DNA of 21,130 bases from a virus, in IMG/VR virus record IMGVR_UViG_3300027739_000080, positions 1 through 21,130 of that record. One strand, given 5' to 3'. A program made the translations under genes and the position numbers. The notes beneath the pieces are model-generated. The model did no database searches, was not told the DNA's origin, and worked only from the letters and a program-made list of their open reading frames with translations. Every line of letters starts with the position of its first letter. The first letter of the stretch is position 1. Positions 6,834-12,642 of the stretch are shown here, one piece after another.

Positions 6834-7158
6834 CGTTGTATTTCCATTGGTTATTCTTCACTCCCCAGATACTCCTGACCTGTTTTTCTTTATCGCCCTT
6901 GATTAATAAATCCATATCAGTTAAGTTGGTGATACATCTTCTTACTGTGGTAATCAACATGTATTTCATTTCTGGCATACCTTGATCCTCTCCGGTCCAG
7001 GCTTGAATATCATGTGGAGTGAACCATCTGTTTGGCTCTCGCTTGAAGATCTCAAGGATCTGGTCCTGTTGAGTCACCGCCTTCCGTTTGGCCTCCTTCA
7101 ACTCTTCTCCCTCAATAGGTATAGAGTTATGAAAGTCTATCTCTTTCTGCTCTTCCAT
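6817..7158 (-). CDS. Putative winged-helix protein
   Basis: A 113-residue protein. An in-frame ATG at 7176 would give six more residues but would overlap the previous gene by 16 bases. The ATG at 7158 lies two bases after that gene's stop and is preferred. The region from about residue 30 to 95 reads as a winged helix: helix QQDQILEIFKRE, then WFTPHDIQAWTG, then a long recognition-type helix ITTVRRCITNLTDMDLL, then the wing KGDKEKQVRSIWG. Similar proteins are frequent in phage replication modules of Bacteroidota. It may act as a regulator or replication accessory. The N-terminal 28 residues are acidic and probably flexible. Confidence 0.6.
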   Translation of the reverse strand: MEEQKEIDFHNSIPIEGEELKEAKRKAVTQQDQILEIFKREPNRWFTPHDIQAWTGEDQGMPEMKYMLITTVRRCITNLTDMDLLIKGDKEKQVRSIWGVKNNQWKYNDGKGI

Positions 7159-7160
7159 CG

Positions 7161-7451
7161 CTATTCCTTGTAACACGATATACCATCAAGTGAAAGGTAG
7201 ATCCTCTCCCTGCCATCCTTTATAGATGATCGTGCCTTCAGGGCAAAATTGACCGTTACCCAATCATTCCTCTGGATGGTGTCAATCTGCTGCATACTCT
7301 CGTTGATGAACTCAAATTCTACCTTGTTGGCATACTTGCCGTTCATAACCTCCATGACCAGGACCCGCTTGGCAAACTTGTCAAACTGCATCTTTGGCTG
7401 GATGTCAATAACCTTTCCGGAAATTGAAAAATTGTTCGTCTGTACTTTCAT
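7161..7451 (-). CDS. DUF3127-like OB-fold protein, candidate phage SSB
   Basis: A 96-residue protein matching the DUF3127 pattern: an opening strand SISGKVIDIQPKMQF, a middle KRVLVMEVMNG and KVEFEFINESMQQID, then the strand NDWVTVNFALKARSSIKDGRERIYLSLDGISCY. DUF3127 proteins are small OB-fold proteins common in Bacteroidota. They look like truncated single-stranded DNA-binding proteins without the acidic C-terminal tail of SSB. Its place between rusA and the winged-helix-like gene, in an operon with recT and primase-helicase, supports a single-strand binding role. No other SSB candidate is seen in the window. The function remains inferred. Confidence 0.65.
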   Translation of the reverse strand: MKVQTNNFSISGKVIDIQPKMQFDKFAKRVLVMEVMNGKYANKVEFEFINESMQQIDTIQRNDWVTVNFALKARSSIKDGRERIYLSLDGISCYKE

Positions 7452-7469
7452 TTCGCTCGTCTTTTAGTT

Positions 7470-7901
7470 TTACATTAATGTTTGAATTGTTATCTCAGTC
7501 CGGGGTTTCTCCGAATATAGTTTTCTCCCTACTACTTGGCAAATCAGACTGTCATCCCGATAAAAGATCTTATTAAGTGCATCCTGCACAAACTTTATTA
7601 AATTGTCAATATCAGGCTTTGATGAACACCATTCAGGTGCGGTTGCCTTAATCTTGCCGATATTCTTGCCAGTGCCATAGTGTCCTTTAGGTCTCCTCAT
7701 ATAAAAATTAATCTCAAGCATGATCGGTTCGTCAATGGGTGTCGCAGGTGCATCCTGTTGCAGTATTGAGGCAAATGTTTCCTTAACCTTCTTGGCCGGA
7801 TCGTATGTCTGAACGTGCATACGAACACCGGTTCCCATTGTGTAATGCCTGTGTCGTGGTTGTGCTGACGGCTCTCCCAGGACTGTGAGTTTAATTGTCA
7901 T
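7470..7901 (-). CDS. rusA: RusA-family Holliday junction resolvase
   Basis: A 143-residue protein with the complete RusA signature. The opening strand is LTVLGEPSAQPRHR. The central catalytic block is KPDIDNLIKFVQDALN (D97, D99, K103, D107), followed by YRDDSLI with D116 and D117, then a final strand EKPRTEITI. RusA dimers cut four-way DNA junctions using clustered aspartates, and phages use them to resolve recombination or replication intermediates before packaging. Length is slightly above the roughly 120 residues of the E. coli protein. The start overlaps the upstream microprotein gene by 11 bases. Assignment is strong from motif order and spacing. Confidence 0.92.
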   Translation of the reverse strand: MTIKLTVLGEPSAQPRHRHYTMGTGVRMHVQTYDPAKKVKETFASILQQDAPATPIDEPIMLEINFYMRRPKGHYGTGKNIGKIKATAPEWCSSKPDIDNLIKFVQDALNKIFYRDDSLICQVVGRKLYSEKPRTEITIQTLM

Positions 7902-7998
7902 TTGCTTCTTTTTTGTCTCTGTTAATTAGTATTGCCGCACACAACGCAAACCCTACATAAAAGCCAATTATAAAAACGCCAATTATTGTTGCTGTCAT
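7891..7998 (-). CDS. 35-residue single-span membrane microprotein
   Basis: On the - strand an ATG at 7998-7996 opens a 35-codon frame ending with TAA at 7893-7891. Residues 4-25 (TIIGVFIIGFYVGFALCAAI and following) form one uninterrupted hydrophobic helix with small-residue faces. Residues 27-35 (RDKKEANDN) are charged, predicting an N-out/C-in single-pass protein. An A-rich leader (taaaaacataaagaa) precedes the ATG, and its 3' end overlaps the rusA start by 11 bases. It fills what would otherwise be a 114-base gap in a tightly packed operon, which supports it being real. Small phage membrane proteins of this type include holin-like, exclusion and regulatory peptides, but nothing here picks one. 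Confidence 0.65.
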   Translation of the reverse strand: MTATIIGVFIIGFYVGFALCAAILINRDKKEANDN

Positions 7999-8015
7999 TT
8001 CTTTATGTTTTTAAG

Positions 8016-8429
8016 TTATGGTTGCCATACAATACCTGTTCCGTTGCAACTCCGACACGTTTCAGGTGTTATTGAAGTTGATGACCAATCACCGCTGGTT
8101 TGATTATAAAAACCATTTGGTACTTTCCCGTTGCCTCTGCATACAGGGCAAACTACTGCGGTTTTCTTTTCTTCTGTAACGGGGTCGGCATAATAAGCTC
8201 TTATCGCTTCGGGTATATCACTCCGATGCCAACAAGCTCTTGTCGCAACTTCCTCATAATGACTTAACGCTTCTCTCATTAAGTCTTTTCTTGGAGTTTG
8301 GTTTGATGTTTCTTCTGCTGCCATGTTATTTTCAGTATAAAAATCAGGAGGTTTCATTTTTAAGTCATCAACAGATGGCTTATAGTTTTTCAGAAATTCT
8401 AACTCTCTCGGATCATCCATGTTTGACAT
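8016..8429 (-). CDS. DnaJ-type zinc-finger protein without a J domain
   Basis: A 137-residue protein. Two CxxCxGxG motifs of the DnaJ central zinc domain are present: CPVCRGNGKV (C94, C97) and CRSCNGTGIV (C125, C128). This pair can hold one zinc ion; real DnaJ has four such motifs and an HPD-containing J domain, neither of which is here. Residues 1-90 are acidic and helical, with no known domain. An alternative start is the ATG at 8420, three codons in; the first ATG overlaps the previous gene by 17 bases. Similar short proteins occur in phage genomes with unknown roles; client or nucleic-acid binding is possible. Confidence 0.7.
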   Translation of the reverse strand: MSNMDDPRELEFLKNYKPSVDDLKMKPPDFYTENNMAAEETSNQTPRKDLMREALSHYEEVATRACWHRSDIPEAIRAYYADPVTEEKKTAVVCPVCRGNGKVPNGFYNQTSGDWSSTSITPETCRSCNGTGIVWQP

Positions 8430-8637
8430 ATTTACGGGTTATAACATCAGGCTTGTATTTGCCCTGCATTTGCTCAATAACCTCTCGCAATGTTAATTCA
8501 AGCATACCTATTAACTCAAGGGGTGTAAAGCCATCACAAGTTCGGTTAAGGCTCATAGAACCATCCTCATATTTGATTTGCTCAATATGATAGATACTTT
8601 TTGAAACTACTTTATTCTTATTCGCTGTTTTAGTCAT
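8413..8637 (-). CDS. Small uncharacterised protein
   Basis: A 74-residue protein, not recognised. It has a basic N-terminus (KTANKNKVVSK), a short strand region, then a helical part containing PLELIGMLELTLREVIEQM, and a basic tail ending RKYVKHG. This short layout is common among small phage accessory proteins. The start lies 13 bases after the previous stop in the same operon and the stop overlaps the next gene. No function can be proposed. Confidence 0.65.
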   Translation of the reverse strand: MTKTANKNKVVSKSIYHIEQIKYEDGSMSLNRTCDGFTPLELIGMLELTLREVIEQMQGKYKPDVITRKYVKHG

Positions 8638-8650
8638 GGCTTATATTTAT

Positions 8651-8914
8651 TTAGTCATAAATTATTTTTGCTACATCCCAGGCAGTCTTAGCACTTAATC
8701 TCCGCTTATAAAGCCTATCCAGAAAGGTTAATTTATCTATCCCCTTGTAGTAATTAAGTCTCCATACAAGTGATAAAAACATCTTTATGCGTTTTATCTT
8801 TCTCTGCCTCTTTGGGGTTAAATCAACAATTTCATCACCAAAAACCTCCTTCATTTTGGCAATAAAGAGGGCCGAATCATTCTCGTTCCCCATAGTAAAA
8901 ATGTACTTCTTCAT
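8651..8914 (-). CDS. Small basic uncharacterised protein
   Basis: An 87-residue protein, not recognised. It is strongly basic from residue 33 on (LTPKRQRKIKRIK), then largely helical with KLTFLDRLYKRRLSAKTAWDVAK. Its charge would suit DNA or RNA binding, though no fold is identified. The ATG follows the previous stop after one base (TGAgATG), placing it firmly in the operon. Confidence 0.65.
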   Translation of the reverse strand: MKKYIFTMGNENDSALFIAKMKEVFGDEIVDLTPKRQRKIKRIKMFLSLVWRLNYYKGIDKLTFLDRLYKRRLSAKTAWDVAKIIYD

Positions 8915-8915
8915 C

Positions 8916-9152
8916 TCATTCCTCTTTTAAGTTAACTCCCAATACTCTTAACTGATCCGGAGTGAACATCTCTATTGCTCCAGTCTTAATATTCTGGCAC
9001 AGGCCAACAGTATAGTGAACAGGCACAAGATTACCATAGCTATCAGGAAGTAAATCAAACTTAAGACCCCAATGTAAAAGGATGTAGTTCTCCTTCTTAT
9101 CCTCTCCATCTTCCTCATACGTTACCTCAACTATTGTCCTTATTCTGCTCAT
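8916..9152 (-). CDS. Small uncharacterised beta-rich protein
   Basis: A 78-residue protein when started at ATG 9152, which overlaps the NUMOD1 gene by 26 bases. An in-frame ATG at 9212 would add 20 residues but would need an 86-base overlap, so the shorter form is preferred. It alternates hydrophobic strands (IRTIVEVTYE, NYILLHWGLKF, VHYTVGLCQ) and ends with FTPDQLRVLGVNLKEE. I do not recognise the family. The ending resembles short phage proteins that carry a comment-like IxTGxIxxFxPxxL element, seen here as IKTGAIEMFTPDQL. Confidence 0.62.
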   Translation of the reverse strand: MSRIRTIVEVTYEEDGEDKKENYILLHWGLKFDLLPDSYGNLVPVHYTVGLCQNIKTGAIEMFTPDQLRVLGVNLKEE

Positions 9153-9468
9153 CTGCTGCGTATTTCCAAATATGTCCTCTCTTGCTTGGCCTGTTATACC
9201 AAATGGAGTCATAGATTACATCCTTGCTGCACTTTAACTCTTTGGCTGCCACTACCGCACTCTCATATCTGCCAAGGACCTTCATTGATAAATCATATTG
9301 TATCACTGGCTTATTATGGTGCTTTACAAGATGATTTCCTCTTTCATCCCACCCTGCCTGGTACATCCAATCAAGATATACCCTCATCCTCTCCTCGTTC
9401 TCTTCCGACAGGATCCCCTCCGTGTACATTGAGGCAATCATCTTGTTAATGGCCTTTTCCTTCATCAT
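9127..9468 (-). CDS. NUMOD1-domain protein without a nuclease domain
   Basis: A 113-residue protein. The codon at 9471 is GTG; the ATG at 9468 overlaps the exonuclease stop by one base (TGATG) and is chosen. Residues from about 52 to 103 follow the NUMOD1 pattern: KPVIQYDLSMKVLGRYESAV, then AAKELKCSKDVIYDSI, then RGHIWKYA. NUMOD1 is a small helix-turn-helix-like DNA-binding module normally attached to HNH or GIY-YIG homing endonucleases. Here it is fused to an N-terminal 50-residue helical region with no nuclease motif. It could be a remnant of a homing endonuclease or a stand-alone DNA-binding regulator. Confidence 0.7.
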   Translation of the reverse strand: MMKEKAINKMIASMYTEGILSEENEERMRVYLDWMYQAGWDERGNHLVKHHNKPVIQYDLSMKVLGRYESAVVAAKELKCSKDVIYDSIWYNRPSKRGHIWKYAADEQNKDNS

Positions 9469-10571
9469 CACCAGTTGTTTTGCTTAATCTTCGCAAATTC
9501 GGCCTCCACCTTCTCTTCTGCGGGACTTTCTTTGATGCGGACAGTAAATGTACGGTTCTTGGCTCCCTTGCGCTCTGCCCAGGTAATATTGCCCGATTTG
9601 CCAAAGTCAATAACTTCCACACCATAGCGGTTCATGTCACGGAGCAATAAGTTCTGGATCCCGGTTCTCTCTGCCTCTACCCTGGTCTTTAACCTTCTGA
9701 GGAAAGTATCTCTTCTGCAGAGATCAAATTGGTCTATTGTTCCTTCAATAGTCTCTCTCTCCTTGAAGAAGCGTTCGTTCATAAATTCCTGGTACGCCTC
9801 TGAGTTATCCGGGTCCGGCTCATGCTTCTGTATGACAGCATCCCATTTCTCCACTTCCGGTATGTTGGCAATCATCTGCGCCACACCTTTTCTCTCAAAT
9901 GCTTCTTTGGCCGGCAATACCCTGTTTTCCCAGAAAGCCTTTGAGATCTCAATGATCCTCTCACATAGGGCCTCATCCCTCTGGATCTTCTCCACCTTAA
10001 AGACATTGCCATCCTGAAGGATCGCTATCTCAGCATAATCACTCTCAATGATAATCATGTACTGATGAACCTGAGCCAGATAGGAGATTGGAATGCCGTC
10101 TTGCCACATCTGCGCCGACCAGTATGACAAGGTTTTGACTTCCAATACTCCTTCTGTACTCAGTGGTTCACCCGTAATAAGGTTTACGCCACCCTTCATG
10201 TTGATTACCCGGTCAAGACTCGCAAACAGCCAGGGATACTTGGGATTGACAATATAGCCGTTAATATTGCGGCAATCCCTTACGATCTTGTCGTTCTTAA
10301 AGTTCTCGATGTAGCCATCATCGGTTCCATCATAATACTTCCAAATTTCTGCTATCTCGTCCTCAAGTTTACGGCCCCAGAACATCTTTGAGTTATCCTC
10401 CATTCTTGGTTGAATAGTGCCTACTTTTTCATGGAACAAACGGACTGCCGTGTCATATTTGTTCAAACCAAGAATAGTTGAAACTTCCGATCCTCCGATA
10501 CCATTTTTGCGAAAGTCATACCATTCCTGTGAATGAGGTTCTATGCGTGTGATAATAAGATCTGATTTCAT
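9468..10571 (-). CDS. YqaJ/lambda-exo-type recombination exonuclease
   Basis: A 367-residue protein with the YqaJ-like viral exonuclease layout. It opens with EWYDFRKNGIGGSEVSTILG (residues 16-35). Then come WGRKLEDEI (E70), the catalytic SLDR (D120) and LEVK (E144, K146), and YLAQVHQYM (Q170). These are the PD-(D/E)xK active-site residues of the lambda exonuclease group, which degrades one strand of double-stranded DNA 5' to 3' to expose single strands for an annealase. The recT-like gene at 5080-6555 is the evident partner, although ten or more genes separate them. About 170 C-terminal residues follow the nuclease core, helical with charged patches and possibly a partner-binding part. The start overlaps the previous gene by four bases. 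Confidence 0.88.
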   Translation of the reverse strand: MKSDLIITRIEPHSQEWYDFRKNGIGGSEVSTILGLNKYDTAVRLFHEKVGTIQPRMEDNSKMFWGRKLEDEIAEIWKYYDGTDDGYIENFKNDKIVRDCRNINGYIVNPKYPWLFASLDRVINMKGGVNLITGEPLSTEGVLEVKTLSYWSAQMWQDGIPISYLAQVHQYMIIIESDYAEIAILQDGNVFKVEKIQRDEALCERIIEISKAFWENRVLPAKEAFERKGVAQMIANIPEVEKWDAVIQKHEPDPDNSEAYQEFMNERFFKERETIEGTIDQFDLCRRDTFLRRLKTRVEAERTGIQNLLLRDMNRYGVEVIDFGKSGNITWAERKGAKNRTFTVRIKESPAEEKVEAEFAKIKQNNW

Positions 10572-11191
10572 ATAGGATTCATTGTTTTAAGTATCATTCT
10601 AATTTCCCAAGGGAGTTTATCCAACCCCATAATCTCCATTGGCTGATCGCCATTCATTTTGAACCATAATGGGAGAAAATAGAACTCCGTGCCATCTGCG
10701 CTGCGAATAACAGATCCTATTTTGCGGAGTGCTGACCGGAGATCCTCTTTGTCCTCATTAACAAGAATTGGAGGTATATCATTCTCTGCCTTTGCATCTG
10801 CCATCTCCTTCTCTATTTCTTCAAACGTGGGGATATTTGGTTCTTCCCATTTTTTCTGTTCTTCATCAAGTGTATGCTTGATTTGCGCCTTGTCAAGATC
10901 ATTCTGAGCATTGTCAACGAACTCCTCAACGCTCTTAACCTCAATCACACTTCCCCTATGCACAAAAATTCCGTCCATAAATGTCGTGATTGGCTTCTTT
11001 GATTCGTACCAAGGCTTTATCTTGTCCCAGATCTTATCCGGGACCGCCTTGAGGTTATTTCCAAGCTTGATCATTGAGACATATCCCTGGTTAATTCCAA
11101 GGTGGTCCTGTGCCATTCTCTGAGAGATTTTCTCTTCCTCCAAGGCATCTCTGAGCTTGATGTGGATGTCATTTTTTTCTTTTGGTGTCAT
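10568..11191 (-). CDS. Putative HTH (XRE-like) protein
   Basis: A 207-residue protein. Residues 22-42 (ISQRMAQDHLGINQGYVSMI) resemble a helix-turn-helix of the XRE/Cro kind, where the second helix is followed by a GYVSxI recognition-type helix. The rest is not recognised. It has a short beta segment, a long charged helical middle (about 85-135, KTLDEEQKKWEE-like composition) and a hydrophobic C-terminal segment. Neighbours are the exonuclease downstream and a coiled-coil protein upstream, both with four-base or similar overlaps. A regulatory or DNA-tethering role for exonuclease loading is possible but is inference. Confidence 0.6.
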   Translation of the reverse strand: MTPKEKNDIHIKLRDALEEEKISQRMAQDHLGINQGYVSMIKLGNNLKAVPDKIWDKIKPWYESKKPITTFMDGIFVHRGSVIEVKSVEEFVDNAQNDLDKAQIKHTLDEEQKKWEEPNIPTFEEIEKEMADAKAENDIPPILVNEDKEDLRSALRKIGSVIRSADGTEFYFLPLWFKMNGDQPMEIMGLDKLPWEIRMILKTMNPI

Positions 11192-11607
11192 TTTATAGGT
11201 GGTTTAAAGTTTAACTTCAATGGCTCAAGGATAAAGTATATCTGCTCAAAGATCTCCCCCAGAATTTTGGCCTGTTCCGACATCAATTCGGCCTCTTGCC
11301 TTCCATTGTTGGAAATCTGATTGTACCACATCTGATAAAGACCAGAGAGCCGGTCTATCATACCCTCATGTTGTTTTACCAACTTCATACCCTTTGTGTG
11401 AAACTCCCGGAGAAACTTGTATCGGTGTTCCATAGCGTCATACCTGGCCTTTGCAGCCAATTTCTGCTCATCATCCTTCCACTTGTAGTTCGGGTCATTC
11501 ATTATCACAAATGCCTCATCAACCTTTGTTGACAGGAAATGAACCTCTTTCTGCTCAAACTCGTCCAGGATCTTCGCAAACTCGTAGTTATTTACCAATT
11601 CTTCCAT
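11188..11607 (-). CDS. Helical coiled-coil protein, unknown function
   Basis: A 139-residue protein, not recognised, almost entirely helical. Stretches such as FAKILDEFEQKEVHFLSTKV and EQKLAAKARYDAMEHRYKFL show heptad-like spacing, suggesting a coiled coil or helical bundle. A short Pro-rich end (LKLNFKPPIK) closes the protein. Its ATG overlaps the previous stop by one base (TAATG) and its stop overlaps the next start by four bases. No motif suggests an enzyme. Confidence 0.65.
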   Translation of the reverse strand: MEELVNNYEFAKILDEFEQKEVHFLSTKVDEAFVIMNDPNYKWKDDEQKLAAKARYDAMEHRYKFLREFHTKGMKLVKQHEGMIDRLSGLYQMWYNQISNNGRQEAELMSEQAKILGEIFEQIYFILEPLKLNFKPPIK

Positions 11608-12173
11608 TACCTTATTCTTTTAAAATCTATAACCCATACCCAGGGATTTAATACCCATGATCCTTTGCCGTTAATGCTTTCCCATATATCAATATATGTG
11701 GCAAATCCATCATGAACCAATCCATTATGTGAACAACCCTCTAATATGCAATCAGTAAGTGTAATATCATGTAATCTCTGTGCCTTGATATCAATTACTT
11801 CAAGTTTGATCCGGCAGGCTAATTTGGGCATGAAGATTGAAGGTTTCCACTTAAAAAGATGATGATTAGCATCTGGTACGTCTGCTTTGAAAAGCCACTT
11901 AGTTCCGAACAATAGTTCCTCATTAAAATCAGATAGATACCATGTTTCTCTCACCCAGAGAATATCACCAACCTCCCATCGTGCTGTGTCTTTCAGGTAC
12001 ATCGGGATATCCCATCCATCGTGAATATCAAACATGACATTACCAATAAACACATGGCCACTATCCTCGTCATAAACAGGTTGTGGTTTACATATTCTCC
12101 TGGTCTGGTCCTTTCTACCTTCCAGAATAGCACGGACCATCGGTGTGCTAAATAATATCGGTTTCTCTGTCAT
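11607..12173 (-). CDS. ASCH/PUA-like phage protein
   Basis: A 188-residue protein. Its opening KPILFSTPMVRAILEGRKDQTRRICKP (residues 4-30, split here as ILFSTPMVRAIL and GRKDQTRR) is the characteristic start of a widespread phage and prophage family sometimes annotated as morphogenetic. The family has an ASCH/PUA-like beta-barrel. The middle WEVGDILWVRETW and the ending NPWVWVIDFKRI also match that pattern. ASCH domains are thought to bind RNA or modified nucleotides; the exact role of the phage members is not settled. It sits between the GroES and coiled-coil genes with overlaps of four and one bases. Confidence 0.72.
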   Translation of the reverse strand: MTEKPILFSTPMVRAILEGRKDQTRRICKPQPVYDEDSGHVFIGNVMFDIHDGWDIPMYLKDTARWEVGDILWVRETWYLSDFNEELLFGTKWLFKADVPDANHHLFKWKPSIFMPKLACRIKLEVIDIKAQRLHDITLTDCILEGCSHNGLVHDGFATYIDIWESINGKGSWVLNPWVWVIDFKRIR

Positions 12174-12421
12174 TCTATGTAAAAGATTTTATCCTCAAAT
12201 ACAATGTGAAAATCCACGTTCTCTATCTTGATGATACTGGCTACCTTCCTGGCATAATGCACACGATTGCCAACACCAACCTCAGTACATGCGTGTCCGA
12301 CCTTCACTACCCTTCCGGTGTTTGGCGGTTCCTTCGTGGTTTTGGGAATGATTATTCCACCATCTGTCTTTTCCGGTAACGCATCCGGCTTGATTAATAC
12401 TGCTTTTCCAAGTAATTCCAT
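12170..12421 (-). CDS. groES: Phage GroES-type co-chaperonin, shortened roof loop
   Basis: An 83-residue protein with a GroES-like barrel. The mobile loop region EKTDGGIIIPKT (residues 17-28) carries the hydrophobic III tripeptide that would contact the GroEL apical groove. Then come GRVVKVG and GVGNRVHYARKVA, and a final strand HIVFEDKIFYIE. Bacterial GroES has about 97 residues; the missing length falls between residues 42 and 50, where E. coli GroES has its roof hairpin. The phage T4 co-chaperonin gp31 also departs from GroES in this area. The product probably pairs with host GroEL to fold a phage protein. It starts one base after the zinc-protein stop. Confidence 0.87.
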   Translation of the reverse strand: MELLGKAVLIKPDALPEKTDGGIIIPKTTKEPPNTGRVVKVGHACTEVGVGNRVHYARKVASIIKIENVDFHIVFEDKIFYIE

Positions 12422-12422
12422 A

Positions 12423-12641
12423 TCAGTTCGGTTCTATTATTAATATTTCCTGCTTGACATACCATCCTACCATCAGATAGTATGATCTCCATATCTCATC
12501 GCACATGGCACACAGATAATGCTGCGTGGTAGGATCATCTATGACCTCAAAGAGAACATATCCCAAAAGGATGTTGTTATCCTCTGCAATCAGATCGCCA
12601 CAGCGATCACATGTAATTCCCTTGCCTACTATCTCGTCCAT
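12423..12641 (-). CDS. Small two-CxxC zinc protein
   Basis: A 72-residue protein when started at ATG 12641, which follows the primase-helicase stop after one base. An in-frame ATG at 12710 would add 23 residues but would need a 68-base overlap, so it is less likely. Cys pairs C11-x2-C14 (CDRCG) and C44-x2-C47 (CAMCD) form a zinc-ribbon-like unit about 30 residues apart. The rest has short strands (ILLGYVLFEVID) and a hydrophobic end. No family is recognised. Its place between primase-helicase and GroES suggests a replication or folding accessory, as an inference. Confidence 0.7.
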   Translation of the reverse strand: MDEIVGKGITCDRCGDLIAEDNNILLGYVLFEVIDDPTTQHYLCAMCDEIWRSYYLMVGWYVKQEILIIEPN

Positions 12642-12642
12642 G

